64,000 bases of DNA from Klebsiella quasipneumoniae subsp. quasipneumoniae (GCF_020525925.1 NZ_CP084876.1:1736001-1800000); one strand, 5' to 3'. Shown: positions 1 to 10,091, numbered from the stretch's first letter. The notes: a model not told the origin generated them from the sequence alone. Numbers and translations: made by a program.

Positions 1-371
1 ACTTCGCCTACTGCGACAGCGGGATGATCCCGTGGCTGCTGGTGGCGGAGCTGCTGTGCCTGAAGAACAGCTCGCTGAAATCGCTGGTGGCGGACCGCCA
101 GGCGGCGTTCCCGGCGTCGGGAGAGATCAACCGCAAGCTGGGAAATGCGGCGGAGGCGATCGCGCGCATCCGGGCGCAGTATGAGCCGGCGGCCGCACAC
201 ATCGACACAACGGACGGTATCAGTATTGAATACCCTGAGTGGCGCTTTAACCTGCGCACGTCCAACACGGAGCCGGTGGTGCGCCTGAACGTTGAGTCCA
301 GAGCGGATACGGCGTTGATGAACGAGAAAACCGCCGAGCTGCTCAACCTGTTAAAAGAGGAATCGCTTTGA
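1..371 (+). CDS. manB: Phosphomannomutase ManB, C-terminal part (5' end outside window)
   Basis: The frame is open from base 3 to the TGA at 369-371, giving about 122 C-terminal codons; the start lies upstream of the window. The C-terminal phosphate-binding signature [15 protein letters not shown] typical of the phosphohexomutase family is visible near the end. The enzyme converts mannose-6-P to mannose-1-P in the cytoplasm, feeding GDP-mannose synthesis. Its position directly before the mannan O-antigen genes fits that supply role, and the usual partner manC would be expected upstream. The stop codon overlaps the TTG start of wzm, suggesting translational coupling. Confidence 0.9.
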   Translation, partial: FAYCDSGMIPWLLVAELLCLKNSSLKSLVADRQAAFPASGEINRKLGNAAEAIARIRAQYEPAAAHIDTTDGISIEYPEWRFNLRTSNTEPVVRLNVESRADTALMNEKTAELLNLLKEESL

Positions 372-1162
372 GTCCTATGTTTTCAGCGATCTATCGCTAC
401 CGTGGCTTTATTATTGACAGCGTTAAACGGGACTTTCAGTCCCGTTACCAGACCAGCTTTTTAGGCGCGGCATGGCTGATCTTGCAGCCGATCGCCATGA
501 TTTCCGTCTATACATTAATCTTTTCTGAATTAATGCGTGCCCGCCTGGCGGGCATGGACGGCCCTTTTGCCTATAGCATCTACCTCTGTTCCGGGGTGTT
601 AACCTGGGGGCTGTTCACGGAAACGCTTAACAGTCTGGTCAACGTTTTTCTTACCAACGCCAACATTCTTAAAAAGCTCAGCTTTCCGCGGATCTGTTTA
701 CCGATCATTGTCACCGCTTCGGCGTTCATTAACTTTCTGATCATTTTCGGTCTGTTTGTGCTGTTTCTGATCGTCACGGGGAATTTCCCGGGCATGATTT
801 TCTTTGAAATCATTCCGGTGCTGATCGTCCAGATGCTGTTCACCCTGGGCCTGGGGATTATCCTCGGCGTGCTGAACGTTTTTGTCCGCGACATCGGCCA
901 GTTCGTCAATATTCTGCTGCAGTTTTGGTTCTGGTTTACGCCTATTGTTTACGTGTCCAAAACGCTGCCGGAATGGGTTTCAGGCCTGCTGGCCTATAAC
1001 CCGATGGCGACCATTATCGGTTCCTACCAGAATGTGATGCTCTATCACCAGAGCCCAGACTGGATGGCGCTGCTTCCGGTCACGGTGGTGTCGGTCATTC
1101 TGTTTTTATTTGCCTGGCGTTTATTTAAAAAACATGCCGCTGATATTGTGGACGAGATTTAA
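368..1162 (+). CDS. wzm: O-antigen ABC transporter permease Wzm
   Basis: 264 residues, hydrophobic through most of its length, with about six predicted membrane segments; this is the ABC-2 type permease that exports undecaprenyl-linked O-polysaccharide across the inner membrane. The start is taken as TTG at 368, which overlaps the manB stop; an ATG at 377 is an alternative that shortens the protein by three residues. The ATPase partner wzt follows after two bases. Length and context match Wzm of the E. coli O9a / Klebsiella O3 systems. Confidence 0.95.
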   Translation: MSPMFSAIYRYRGFIIDSVKRDFQSRYQTSFLGAAWLILQPIAMISVYTLIFSELMRARLAGMDGPFAYSIYLCSGVLTWGLFTETLNSLVNVFLTNANILKKLSFPRICLPIIVTASAFINFLIIFGLFVLFLIVTGNFPGMIFFEIIPVLIVQMLFTLGLGIILGVLNVFVRDIGQFVNILLQFWFWFTPIVYVSKTLPEWVSGLLAYNPMATIIGSYQNVMLYHQSPDWMALLPVTVVSVILFLFAWRLFKKHAADIVDEI

Positions 1163-1164
1163 TC

Positions 1165-2460
1165 ATGAGTATCAAAGTTCAGCACGTCGGCAAGGCGTAT
1201 AAATATTACCCATCCAAATGGAACCGGGTCATTGAGAAACTGCTGCCGGGCAATAAGCCGCGGCACAGCAAAAAATGGGTGTTAAAAGACATCAATTTCA
1301 GCATTGAACCCGGTGAAGCAGTCGGTATTGTCGGGGTGAACGGCGCAGGTAAAAGTACGTTGCTGAAGCTGCTGACCGGCACCACCCAGCCCACCAAAGG
1401 CAGCATTGAGATCCAGGGGCGCGTCGCTGCGCTGCTGGAGCTGGGCATGGGGTTCCATCCCGACTTTACCGGCCGGCAGAACGTGTATATGTCCGGGCTG
1501 ATGATGGGCCTGAGCCGGGAAGAGATCGAGCGCTTAATGCCTGAGATCGAAGCCTTTGCGGATATCGGCGACTACATTGAAGAGCCGGTGCGCATCTATT
1601 CCAGCGGCATGCAAATGCGCCTGGCGTTCGCCGTGGCCACCGCTTCTCGCCCGGATATTCTGATCGTCGATGAAGCGCTCTCCGTTGGCGACTCCCGCTT
1701 TCAGGCGAAGTGCTATGCCCGTATTGCGGACTTCAAAAAGCAGGGCACCACGCTGCTGCTGGTTTCCCACAGCGCCGGGGATATCGTCAAACACTGCGAC
1801 CGCGCCATCTTCCTCAAAAATGGTGACATCTGCATGGACGGCACCGCCCGTGACGTGACCAACCGTTACCTGGATGAGCTGTTTGGCAAACCTGATAAAG
1901 ACAGCGCCAAGAAAAGCGAAACGGCTACCTCGTCAGCCAGTGGCGAAAGCCAGATGTCGCTCGATGAGATTGAAGATGTGTACCACACGCGACCAGGCTA
2001 CCGTCCGGAAGAGTACCGCTGGGGGCAGGGGGGCGCGAAAATCATCGATTACCATATTCAGAGCGCCGGGGTTGATTTTCCGCCTTCGCTGACGGGCAAT
2101 CAGCAGACCGATTTTCTGATGAAGGTCGTGTTTGAATACGATTTTGATTGCGTGGTGCCAGGCATCCTGATTAAGACCCTCGATGGCTTATTCCTCTACG
2201 GAACCAACTCTTTCCTCGCCTCAGAAGGGCGCGAGAATATTTCGGTTTCCCGCGGCGATGTTCGGGTGTTTAAATTTAGCCTTCCGGTGGATTTAAACAG
2301 TGGCGATTACCTGCTGTCATTTGGTATCTCTGCCGGCAACCCGCAGACAGATATGACGCCGCTGGACAGACGTTACGACTCCATTATTTTACATGTGACC
2401 AAGAGCATGGATTTTTGGGGTGTCATCGATCTTAAGTCGTCCTTTACTAGCTACCAATGA
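1165..2460 (+). CDS. wzt: O-antigen ABC transporter ATPase Wzt with carbohydrate-binding C-terminal domain
   Basis: 431 residues. The N-terminal half is an ABC ATPase with Walker A GVNGAGKST (about residues 57-65), the signature YSSGMQMRLAF and Walker B ILIVDEALS. A linker rich in Ser, Glu and Lys (about 235-275) leads to a C-terminal beta-sandwich domain (about 285-431). In the O9a family this domain recognises the capped non-reducing end of the finished glycan, so only terminated chains are exported. The full two-domain length separates it from short KpsT-like ATPases and implies a chain-capping enzyme, supplied by the next gene, wbdD. Confidence 0.96.
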   Translation: MSIKVQHVGKAYKYYPSKWNRVIEKLLPGNKPRHSKKWVLKDINFSIEPGEAVGIVGVNGAGKSTLLKLLTGTTQPTKGSIEIQGRVAALLELGMGFHPDFTGRQNVYMSGLMMGLSREEIERLMPEIEAFADIGDYIEEPVRIYSSGMQMRLAFAVATASRPDILIVDEALSVGDSRFQAKCYARIADFKKQGTTLLLVSHSAGDIVKHCDRAIFLKNGDICMDGTARDVTNRYLDELFGKPDKDSAKKSETATSSASGESQMSLDEIEDVYHTRPGYRPEEYRWGQGGAKIIDYHIQSAGVDFPPSLTGNQQTDFLMKVVFEYDFDCVVPGILIKTLDGLFLYGTNSFLASEGRENISVSRGDVRVFKFSLPVDLNSGDYLLSFGISAGNPQTDMTPLDRRYDSIILHVTKSMDFWGVIDLKSSFTSYQ

Positions 2461-2479
2461 CGTTGAGAAAAACGATTCC

Positions 2480-4606
2480 ATGACTAAAAACTTAAACACG
2501 CTGGTTAGCGAATTACCTGAGATTTATCAAACTATTTTTGGCCATCCCGAGTGGGATGGCGACGCCGCTCGCGATTGTAATCAACGTCTCGATTTGATTA
2601 CCGAACAGTACGATAACTTATCCCGCGCGCTGGGCCGCCCGCTTAAAGTTCTCGATCTGGGCTGCGCTCAGGGCTTTTTCAGCCTGAGCCTGGCAAGCAA
2701 AGGCGCGACTATCGTTGGTATCGATTTCCAGCAGGAAAACATTAACGTGTGCCGCGCGCTGGCCGAAGAAAACCCCGACTTTGCCGCCGAATTCCGGGTA
2801 GGCAGAATTGAAGAGGTGATCGCCGCGCTGGAAGAGGGCGAGTTTGATCTGGCCATTGGCTTAAGCGTGTTTCACCATATTGTTCATCTTCATGGTATCG
2901 ATGAAGTTAAACGTCTGCTTTCGCGCCTGGCGGATGTCACCCAGGCGGTGATCCTTGAGCTGGCGGTGAAAGAAGAACCGCTCTACTGGGGCGTTTCTCA
3001 GCCGGACGATCCACGCGAACTGATTGAGCAGTGCGCGTTTTATCGCCTGATTGGCGAGTTTGATACCCATTTATCCCCCGTTCCGCGCCCGATGTACCTG
3101 GTCAGCAACCACCGGGTGCTGCTCAACGATTTTAATCAGCCGTTCCAGCACTGGCAAAATCAGCCCTATGCCGGGGCCGGCCTGGCGCATAAGCGCAGCC
3201 GTCGCTACTTCTTTGGCGAAGATTATGTGTGCAAGTTTTTCTATTACGACATACCCCACGGCATCCTGACGGCGGAAGAGAGCCAGCGTAATAAACATGA
3301 ACTGCATAATGAAATAAAGTTCCTGGCGCAACCGCCAGCGGGCTTTGACGCGCCGGCATTACTGGCCCACGGCGAAAACGCCCAGTCTGGCTGGCTGGTG
3401 ATGGAAAAGCTCCCGGGTAGCTTGCTGAGCGATATGCTGGCGGCCGGGGAAGAGATCGATCGTGAAAAAATCCTTGGCACCTTACTCCGTTCCTTAGCGG
3501 CGCTGGAGAAGCAAGGGTTCTGGCATGACGATGTGCGCCCATGGAACGTGATGGTCGATGCCCGGCAGCATGCCCGTTTAATCGACTTCGGCTCTATCGT
3601 CACCACCCCACAGGACTGCAGCTGGCCGACAAACCTTGTCCAGTCGTTTTTCGTGTTTGTGAACGAGCTGTTTGCCGAAAACAATAACATAAACGGTTTC
3701 TGGCGCTCGGCGCCCGTGCATCCGTTCAACCTGCCGCAGCCGTGGTCAAACTGGCTGTATGCGGTCTGGCAGGAGCCGGTTGACAGCTGGAACTTTGCCC
3801 TGCTGTTAGCGCTGTTCGACAAGAAAGCGAAACTGCCGTCAGCTGAACAGCAGCGTGGGGCGACGGAGCAGTGGATCATCGCTCAGGAGACGGTGCTGCT
3901 GGAGCTCCAGTCCCGGGTGCGCAATGAAAGCGCCGGCTCGGAGGCGATGCGTGGGGAAATCCATGCCCTGGAGCAACAGATCGTTCAGCTGCAGGCGGCA
4001 CAGGATGCGTTAGTCGAGAAAGCGCAACAGCCAGTGGAAGTCAGCCATGAGCTGAGCTGGCTGACTGAGAATATGGCGCAGCTGACCGCGCTGCTGGAGT
4101 CGGCACAAGCGCACGCCCAGGCTGACATTCAGCCCGAGCTGCCGCCGGAAACCGCTGAGCTCCTCCAGCGACTGGAAGCCGCTAACCGGGAGATTCACCA
4201 TTTACATAACGAAAACCAGCAGCTTCGCCAGGAAATTGAAAAAATCCATCGCAGCCGTTCCTGGAGAATGACCAAGGGTTATCGTTATCTGGGACTGCAG
4301 ATCCATTTGCTGAGGCAGTATGGTTTCGTGCAGCGTTGTAAACATTTTATTAAACGCGTCCTGCGGTTTGTTTTCTCGTTTATGAGAAAACATCCGAAGG
4401 TAAAACATACCGCGGTAAATGGGTTACATAAGCTGGGCCTTTATCAGCCGGCCTATCGTTTGTATCGTCGTATGAATCCGCTGCCGCACAGCCAGTATCA
4501 GGCTGATGCGCAAATTTTATCGCAGACTGAGCTGCAAGTGATGCATCCGGAGCTTTTACCTCCGGAGGTTTATGAAATTTATCTCAAACTAACGAAAAAT
4601 AAATAA
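2480..4606 (+). CDS. wbdD: WbdD, O-antigen chain-terminating methyltransferase and kinase
   Basis: 708 residues from ATG 2480; an in-frame ATG at 2420 lies inside wzt and is not preferred. A SAM-dependent methyltransferase domain comes first (VLDLGCAQGFF near residue 57). A kinase domain follows, with HDDVRPWN (His349, Asp351, Asn356) and the metal-binding DFG (Asp369). A long coiled coil (about 480-600) and a basic C-terminal region complete it. In the O9a/O3 system WbdD phosphorylates and methylates the non-reducing terminal mannose, stopping growth. The coiled coil acts as a length ruler and the C-terminus recruits WbdA to the membrane. Having the kinase as well as the methyltransferase argues for O3/O9 rather than O5/O8 termination. 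Confidence 0.96.
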   Translation: MTKNLNTLVSELPEIYQTIFGHPEWDGDAARDCNQRLDLITEQYDNLSRALGRPLKVLDLGCAQGFFSLSLASKGATIVGIDFQQENINVCRALAEENPDFAAEFRVGRIEEVIAALEEGEFDLAIGLSVFHHIVHLHGIDEVKRLLSRLADVTQAVILELAVKEEPLYWGVSQPDDPRELIEQCAFYRLIGEFDTHLSPVPRPMYLVSNHRVLLNDFNQPFQHWQNQPYAGAGLAHKRSRRYFFGEDYVCKFFYYDIPHGILTAEESQRNKHELHNEIKFLAQPPAGFDAPALLAHGENAQSGWLVMEKLPGSLLSDMLAAGEEIDREKILGTLLRSLAALEKQGFWHDDVRPWNVMVDARQHARLIDFGSIVTTPQDCSWPTNLVQSFFVFVNELFAENNNINGFWRSAPVHPFNLPQPWSNWLYAVWQEPVDSWNFALLLALFDKKAKLPSAEQQRGATEQWIIAQETVLLELQSRVRNESAGSEAMRGEIHALEQQIVQLQAAQDALVEKAQQPVEVSHELSWLTENMAQLTALLESAQAHAQADIQPELPPETAELLQRLEAANREIHHLHNENQQLRQEIEKIHRSRSWRMTKGYRYLGLQIHLLRQYGFVQRCKHFIKRVLRFVFSFMRKHPKVKHTAVNGLHKLGLYQPAYRLYRRMNPLPHSQYQADAQILSQTELQVMHPELLPPEVYEIYLKLTKNK

Positions 4607-4616
4607 GGAGATTAAC

Positions 4617-7139
4617 TTGCATATTTTGATTGATGTCCAGGGTTACCAGTCGGAAAGTAAATTCCGCGGTATCGGTCGCAGTACCCTGGCCATGAGCCGC
4701 GCCATTATTGAAAATGCCGGCGAGCATCGCGTCAGTATTCTGATCAATGGTATGTATCCCATTGACAATATTAATGATGTAAAAATGGCCTATCGGGACC
4801 TGCTGGCGGACGAGGATATGTTCATCTTCTCCGCCGTTGCGCCAACGGCCTATTGCAATATTGATAACCACGGCCGTAGCAAAGCCGCCCAGGCGGCCCG
4901 CGATATCGCTATCGCCAATATCGCGCCTGATATTGTCTATGTTATTAGCTTCTTCGAAGGCCATGGGGATAGTTATACCGTGTCCATTCCGGCGGACAAT
5001 GTGCCGTGGAAGACAGTGTGCGTATGCCACGATCTGATCCCGCTGTTAAATAAAGAGCGTTATCTCGGCGATCCGAATTTCCGCGAGTTTTATATGAACA
5101 AGCTGGCGGAGTTTGAGCGGGCGGACGCGATCTTCGCTATTTCGCAGTCGGCGGCCCAGGAAGTGATCGAATATACCGACATCGCCAGCGATCGAGTGCT
5201 GAACATCTCCTCGGCGGTGGGTGAAGAGTTTGCGGTTATCGACTATTCCGCCGAGCGTATTCAGTCTTTAAAAGACAAATACAGCCTGCCCGATGAGTTT
5301 ATTCTGACGCTGGCGATGATCGAGCCGCGGAAAAACATCGAAGCGCTTATTCACGCCTACAGCATGCTGCCTGCCGAATTGCAGCAGCGCTATCCGATGG
5401 TGCTGGCGTATAAGGTGCACCCGGAGGATCTGGAGCGGATTCTGCGTCTGGCGGAAAGCTATGGCCTGTCACGCAGCCAGCTTATCTTTACCGGCTTCCT
5501 GACCGACGACGATCTGATTGCTCTGTACAACCTGTGCAAACTGTTTGTGTTCCCGTCGCTGCATGAAGGTTTCGGCCTGCCGCCGCTGGAAGCGATGCGC
5601 TGCGGGGCGGCGACCTTAGGTTCAAACATTACCAGCCTGCCGGAAGTCATTGGCTGGGAAGATGCCATGTTCAATCCGCATGACGTGCAGGATATTCGCC
5701 GGGTGATGGAGAAGGCGCTGACCGATGAGGCGTTTTACCGTGAGCTGAAGGCGCATGCTCTGACGCAGTCGGCCAAATTCTCCTGGGCCAACACCGCCCA
5801 TCTGGCGATCGATGGTTTCACTCGCCTGCTGCAGTCGTCCAAAGAGGCGCATGCCGGGCAGGCGGAAGGCGTGACCGCCTCGCGCATTCAGACGATGCAG
5901 AAAATTGATGCGCTGAGCGAAGTCGACCGTCTGGGGCTGGCGTGGGCGGTTGCGCGCAACGGCTTTAAGCGCCATATCCGCAAGCTGCTGGTGGATATTT
6001 CGGTTCTGGCGAAGCATGACGCGAAGACCGGGATCCAGCGCGTCTCGCGCAGTATTCTTAGCGAATTACTGAAATCCGGCGTGCCGGGTTATGAGGTTTC
6101 CGCCGTCTACTACACCCCAGGCGAGTGTTATCGCTACGCCAACCAATATCTGTCCAGTAACTTCCCGGGCGAATATGGTGCCGACGAGCCGGTGCTGTTC
6201 AGCAAAGATGATATTCTGATCGCCACCGATCTGACCGCGCATCTCTTCCCGGAGGTGGTGACGCAAATTGACAGCATGCGCGCCGCCGGGGCGTTCGCCT
6301 GCTTCGTGGTGCATGATATTTTGCCATTACGTCGCCCGGAGTGGAGTATCGAAGGCATTCAGCGTGAATTCCCGATCTGGCTGTCCTGCCTCGCAGAGCA
6401 TGCCGACCGGCTGATCTGCGTCTCTGCCAGCGTCGCCGAGGATGTGAAAGCGTGGATTGCGGAAAATAGCCATTGGGTGAAACCGAATCCGCTGCTGACC
6501 GTCAGCAACTTCCATCTGGGCGCCGACCTCGATGCCAGTGTACCGTCCACTGGTATGCCGGACAATGCACAGGCGCTGTTAGCCACGATGGCCGCAGCCC
6601 CGTCATTTATCATGGTTGGCACCATGGAGCCGCGCAAAGGCCACGCCCAGACGCTGGCCGCCTTCGAGGAGCTGTGGCGCGAGGGCAAAGAGTACAACTT
6701 GTTTATCGTCGGCAAACAGGGCTGGAACGTTGACAGCTTGTGCGAAAAATTACGCCATCATCCGCAGCTGAACAAAAAGCTGTTCTGGCTGCAGAATATC
6801 AGCGACGAGTTTTTGGCCGAGCTATATGCTCGTTCACGCGCACTGATCTTTGCCTCGCAGGGCGAGGGCTTTGGCCTGCCGTTGATTGAAGCGGCGCAGA
6901 AAAAGCTGCCGGTGATTATCCGCGATATCCCGGTGTTTAAAGAGATTGCTCAGGAACATGCCTGGTATTTCTCCGGGGAAGCGCCGGCCGACATCGCGAA
7001 GGCCGTCGAAGACTGGTTAGCCCTGTATGAGCAAAACGCGCATCCTCGCTCAGAAAATATCAACTGGTTAACCTGGAAGCAGAGCGCGGAATTTCTCCTG
7101 AAAAACCTGCCGATTATCGCGCCAGCCGCGAAGCAATAA
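4617..7139 (+). CDS. wbdA: WbdA, bifunctional polymannosyl transferase (two GT4 domains)
   Basis: 840 residues starting at TTG 4617, behind a strong AAGGAG site. It contains two GT-B type glycosyltransferase modules. The first carries the E-x7-E motif EGFGLPPLE (Glu317/Glu325) and the second EGFGLPLIE (Glu750/Glu758). In E. coli O9a the two modules add alpha-1,2- and alpha-1,3-linked mannose to make the repeat, at the membrane on WbdD. Two modules rather than three fit the O3/O9 family rather than O5/O8. Residue 80 is Cys (codon 4854-4856), the position I recall as deciding O3 versus O3a; see findings. A shorter start at Met26 would renumber it as residue 55. Confidence 0.95.
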   Translation: MHILIDVQGYQSESKFRGIGRSTLAMSRAIIENAGEHRVSILINGMYPIDNINDVKMAYRDLLADEDMFIFSAVAPTAYCNIDNHGRSKAAQAARDIAIANIAPDIVYVISFFEGHGDSYTVSIPADNVPWKTVCVCHDLIPLLNKERYLGDPNFREFYMNKLAEFERADAIFAISQSAAQEVIEYTDIASDRVLNISSAVGEEFAVIDYSAERIQSLKDKYSLPDEFILTLAMIEPRKNIEALIHAYSMLPAELQQRYPMVLAYKVHPEDLERILRLAESYGLSRSQLIFTGFLTDDDLIALYNLCKLFVFPSLHEGFGLPPLEAMRCGAATLGSNITSLPEVIGWEDAMFNPHDVQDIRRVMEKALTDEAFYRELKAHALTQSAKFSWANTAHLAIDGFTRLLQSSKEAHAGQAEGVTASRIQTMQKIDALSEVDRLGLAWAVARNGFKRHIRKLLVDISVLAKHDAKTGIQRVSRSILSELLKSGVPGYEVSAVYYTPGECYRYANQYLSSNFPGEYGADEPVLFSKDDILIATDLTAHLFPEVVTQIDSMRAAGAFACFVVHDILPLRRPEWSIEGIQREFPIWLSCLAEHADRLICVSASVAEDVKAWIAENSHWVKPNPLLTVSNFHLGADLDASVPSTGMPDNAQALLATMAAAPSFIMVGTMEPRKGHAQTLAAFEELWREGKEYNLFIVGKQGWNVDSLCEKLRHHPQLNKKLFWLQNISDEFLAELYARSRALIFASQGEGFGLPLIEAAQKKLPVIIRDIPVFKEIAQEHAWYFSGEAPADIAKAVEDWLALYEQNAHPRSENINWLTWKQSAEFLLKNLPIIAPAAKQ

Positions 7140-7185
7140 TCGCTATCAACAGGGCCGCCCCGGTGGCCCTTGTGATGAGTTCGTT

Positions 7186-8331
7186 ATGAAAATTATTTTT
7201 GCTACTGAGCCAATTAAATACCCATTAACGGGCATCGGTCGGTATTCCCTGGAGCTGGTTAAGCGGCTGGCGGTCGCTCGCGAAATCGAAGAGCTGAAGC
7301 TGTTTCACGGCGCGTCGTTTATCGATCAGCTCCCCCAGGTTGAGAATAAAAGCGATACCAAAGCCAGCAATCATGGTCGTCTGTCAGCGTTTCTGCGCCG
7401 CCAGCCGCTGCTGATTGAGGCGTATCGCCTGCTGCACCCGCGGCGCCAGGCATGGGCATTGCGCGACTATAAAGATTACATCTACCATGGTCCCAATTTT
7501 TATCTGCCGCATCGCCTGGAACGCGCCGTGACCACGTTTCATGACATCTCCATTTTTACCTGCCCGGAATATCATCCAAAAGATCGGGTTCGCTATATGG
7601 AGAAGTCCCTGCACGAGAGCCTCGATTCGGCAAAGCTGATCCTGACCGTCTCTGACTTCTCGCGCAGTGAAATCATCCGCCTGTTCAACTATCCGGCGGA
7701 TCGGATCGTCACCACCAAGCTGGCCTGCAGCAGCGACTATATTCCGCGCAGCCCGGCGGAGTGCCTGCCGGTCCTGCAAAAATATCAGCTGGCGTGGCAG
7801 GGCTACGCGTTGTATATCGGCACCATGGAGCCGCGTAAGAATATCCGCGGTTTGCTGCAGGCCTATCAGCTGCTGCCGATGGAGACCCGCATGCGCTACC
7901 CGCTGATCCTCAGCGGTTATCGCGGCTGGGAAGACGATGTGCTGTGGCAGTTAGTCGAGCGCGGTACGCGAGAAGGGTGGATCCGTTACCTGGGCTATGT
8001 CCCGGATGAAGACCTGCCTTATCTGTACGCGGCGGCCAGAACCTTTGTTTATCCCTCCTTCTATGAGGGATTCGGTTTACCTATTCTTGAAGCGATGTCT
8101 TGCGGTGTGCCGGTAGTATGTTCCAATGTCACTTCTTTGCCTGAGGTGGCTGGCGATGCCGGCCTCGTTGCCGATCCTAATGATGTAGACGCGATTAGCG
8201 CGCATATTTTGCAGAGCCTGCAGGATGATAGCTGGCGGGAAATCGCCACCGCGCGCGGTCTTGCCCAGGCGAAACAGTTTTCGTGGGAGAACTGTACGAC
8301 CCAGACCATTAACGCCTATAAATTACTCTAA
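7186..8331 (+). CDS. wbdB: WbdB mannosyltransferase (O-antigen adaptor)
   Basis: 381 residues, a single GT4-family glycosyltransferase with the E-x7-E motif EGFGLPILE (Glu294/Glu302) and the donor-site stretch IGTMEPRKNIRG upstream. In the homologous E. coli O9a pathway WbdB adds the alpha-1,3-mannose adaptor residues after WbdC has primed the chain, before WbdA polymerises. It lies 46 bases after wbdA, with a purine-poor leader, and 9 bases before wbdC. The order wbdD-A-B-C matches the Klebsiella O3 and E. coli O9 clusters. Confidence 0.93.
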   Translation: MKIIFATEPIKYPLTGIGRYSLELVKRLAVAREIEELKLFHGASFIDQLPQVENKSDTKASNHGRLSAFLRRQPLLIEAYRLLHPRRQAWALRDYKDYIYHGPNFYLPHRLERAVTTFHDISIFTCPEYHPKDRVRYMEKSLHESLDSAKLILTVSDFSRSEIIRLFNYPADRIVTTKLACSSDYIPRSPAECLPVLQKYQLAWQGYALYIGTMEPRKNIRGLLQAYQLLPMETRMRYPLILSGYRGWEDDVLWQLVERGTREGWIRYLGYVPDEDLPYLYAAARTFVYPSFYEGFGLPILEAMSCGVPVVCSNVTSLPEVAGDAGLVADPNDVDAISAHILQSLQDDSWREIATARGLAQAKQFSWENCTTQTINAYKLL

Positions 8332-8340
8332 GGGTGTCAG

Positions 8341-9456
8341 TTGAGAGTTCTACACGTCTATAAGACCTACTATCCCGATACCTACGGCGGTATTGAGCAG
8401 GTCATTTATCAGCTCAGTCAGGGCTGCGCCCGCCGGGGAATCGCAGCCGATGTATTTACTTTTAGCCCGGACAAAGAGACAGGACCTGTCGCCTACGAAG
8501 ACCATCGGGTCATTTATAATAAGCAGCTTTTTGAAATTGCCTCCACGCCGTTTTCGCTGAGAGCGTTAAAGCGTTTTAAGCAGATTAAAGACGATTACGA
8601 CATCATCAACTACCATTTTCCGTTTCCATTCATGGATATGTTGCATCTCTCGGCGCGGCCTGACGCCAGAACGGTGGTGACCTATCACTCTGATATTGTG
8701 AAACAAAAACGGTTGATGAAGCTGTACCAGCCGCTGCAGGAGCGATTCCTCGCCAGCGTAGACTGCATTGTCGCCTCGTCGCCCAACTACGTGGCCTCCA
8801 GCCAGACCCTGAAAAAATATCAGGATAAAACCGTGGTGATCCCGTTTGGTCTGGAGCAGCACGACGTGCAGCACGATCCGCAGCGGGTGGCGCACTGGCG
8901 GGAAACCGTCGGCGATAACTTCTTCCTTTTCGTCGGCGCTTTCCGCTACTACAAAGGGCTGCACATTCTGCTGGATGCCGCCGAGCGTAGCCGGCTGCCG
9001 GTGGTGATTGTCGGGGGCGGGCCGCTGGAGGCGGAAGTGCGTCGTGAAGCGCAGCAGCGTGGGCTGAGCAATGTGGTATTTACCGGCATGCTCAACGACG
9101 AAGATAAATACATTCTCTTCCAGCTCTGCCGTGGCGTGGTCTTCCCCTCGCATCTGCGCTCCGAGGCGTTTGGCATTACGTTACTGGAAGGCGCGCGCTT
9201 CGCCAGGCCGCTGATCTCCTGCGAGATCGGCACCGGGACCTCGTTCATTAACCAGGACAAAGTGAATGGCTGCGTGATCCCGCCGAATGACAGTCAGGCG
9301 CTGGTGGAGGCGATGAATGAGCTCTGGCATAACGATGAAACCGCCAGCCGCTATGGCGAAAACTCGCGTCGTCGCTTTGAAGAGATGTTTACTGCCGACC
9401 ATATGATTGACGCTTACGTCAATCTCTACACTACGCTGCTGGAAAGCAAATCCTGA
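8341..9456 (+). CDS. wbdC: WbdC mannosyltransferase (first mannose on the lipid acceptor)
   Basis: 371 residues from TTG 8341. It is a GT4-family enzyme with an N-terminal YYPDTYGGIEQ glycine-rich loop and the donor-binding region SEAFGITLLEGARF, where Glu replaces the usual first-half pattern. In O9a biosynthesis WbdC transfers the first mannose to undecaprenyl-PP-GlcNAc. It is the last gene of the rfb operon, and the convergent his operon begins 38 bases later. Assignment rests on position and family; substrate is by analogy. Confidence 0.93.
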   Translation: MRVLHVYKTYYPDTYGGIEQVIYQLSQGCARRGIAADVFTFSPDKETGPVAYEDHRVIYNKQLFEIASTPFSLRALKRFKQIKDDYDIINYHFPFPFMDMLHLSARPDARTVVTYHSDIVKQKRLMKLYQPLQERFLASVDCIVASSPNYVASSQTLKKYQDKTVVIPFGLEQHDVQHDPQRVAHWRETVGDNFFLFVGAFRYYKGLHILLDAAERSRLPVVIVGGGPLEAEVRREAQQRGLSNVVFTGMLNDEDKYILFQLCRGVVFPSHLRSEAFGITLLEGARFARPLISCEIGTGTSFINQDKVNGCVIPPNDSQALVEAMNELWHNDETASRYGENSRRRFEEMFTADHMIDAYVNLYTTLLESKS

Positions 9457-9464
9457 GGCCAGCT

Positions 9465-9487
9465 ACCCCCGCCGTTGCGGCGGGGGT
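9465..9487. terminator. Hairpin between convergent wbdC and hisI
   Basis: A perfect stem ACCCCCGCC / GGCGGGGGT with a gttg loop sits between the two convergent operons. There is no long T-tract on either side, so it is a candidate bidirectional attenuating hairpin rather than a textbook intrinsic terminator. Confidence 0.6.
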
Positions 9488-9494
9488 CAACGCG

Positions 9495-10084
9495 TTAGTG
9501 ACGACTCTTCAGATTATCAATCACTTCCCCGAGATCCAGCCCCTGGTCCTGCAGCAGCACCAGCAGGTGATACATCAGGTCCGACGCCTCATTCTTCAGC
9601 TCGAAGCGGTCGTTCACCGTGGCGGCCAGCGCGGTCTCCACGCCTTCTTCCCCCACTTTCTGCGCAATACGCTTGGTACCGCTGGCATACAGCTTCGCCG
9701 TGTAGGAGCTCTCCGGGTCGGCGTGCTTACGCTCGGCCAGCAGCTGCTCCAGCTGATAGAGGAACAGCCACTGGTGGCCGGCGTCGCCGAAGCAGCTGGT
9801 GGTGCCTTTGTGGCAGGTCGGCCCGATCGGATTCACCAGCACCAGCAGCGTATCGTTGTCGCAGTCCGGCGTGATGCTCACTACGTTGAGGACATGGCCC
9901 GAGGTTTCACCCTTGGTCCACAGCCGCTGTTTGGTGCGTGAGTAAAAGGTGACCTTGCCGGTGGCTTCGGTTTTCTCCAGCGCCTCCTTGTTCATGTAGC
10001 CCAGCATCAGCACTTCGCCGGATACGGCGTGCTGCACGATGGCCGGCATCATGCCGTCCGTTTTTTCCCAGTCCAGCTGTTCAG

Positions 10085-10091
<7 letters not shown>
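9495..10091 (-). CDS. hisI: HisIE, phosphoribosyl-AMP cyclohydrolase / phosphoribosyl-ATP pyrophosphatase
   Basis: 198 residues, bifunctional. The N-terminal cyclohydrolase half contains the metal-binding Cys region ([10 protein letters not shown] ... [14 protein letters not shown]). The C-terminal pyrophosphatase half (about 110-198) ends with the helical [15 protein letters not shown] segment. It catalyses steps 2 and 3 of histidine synthesis. It is the last gene of the operon and its start overlaps the end of hisF by 7 bases. Confidence 0.98.
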
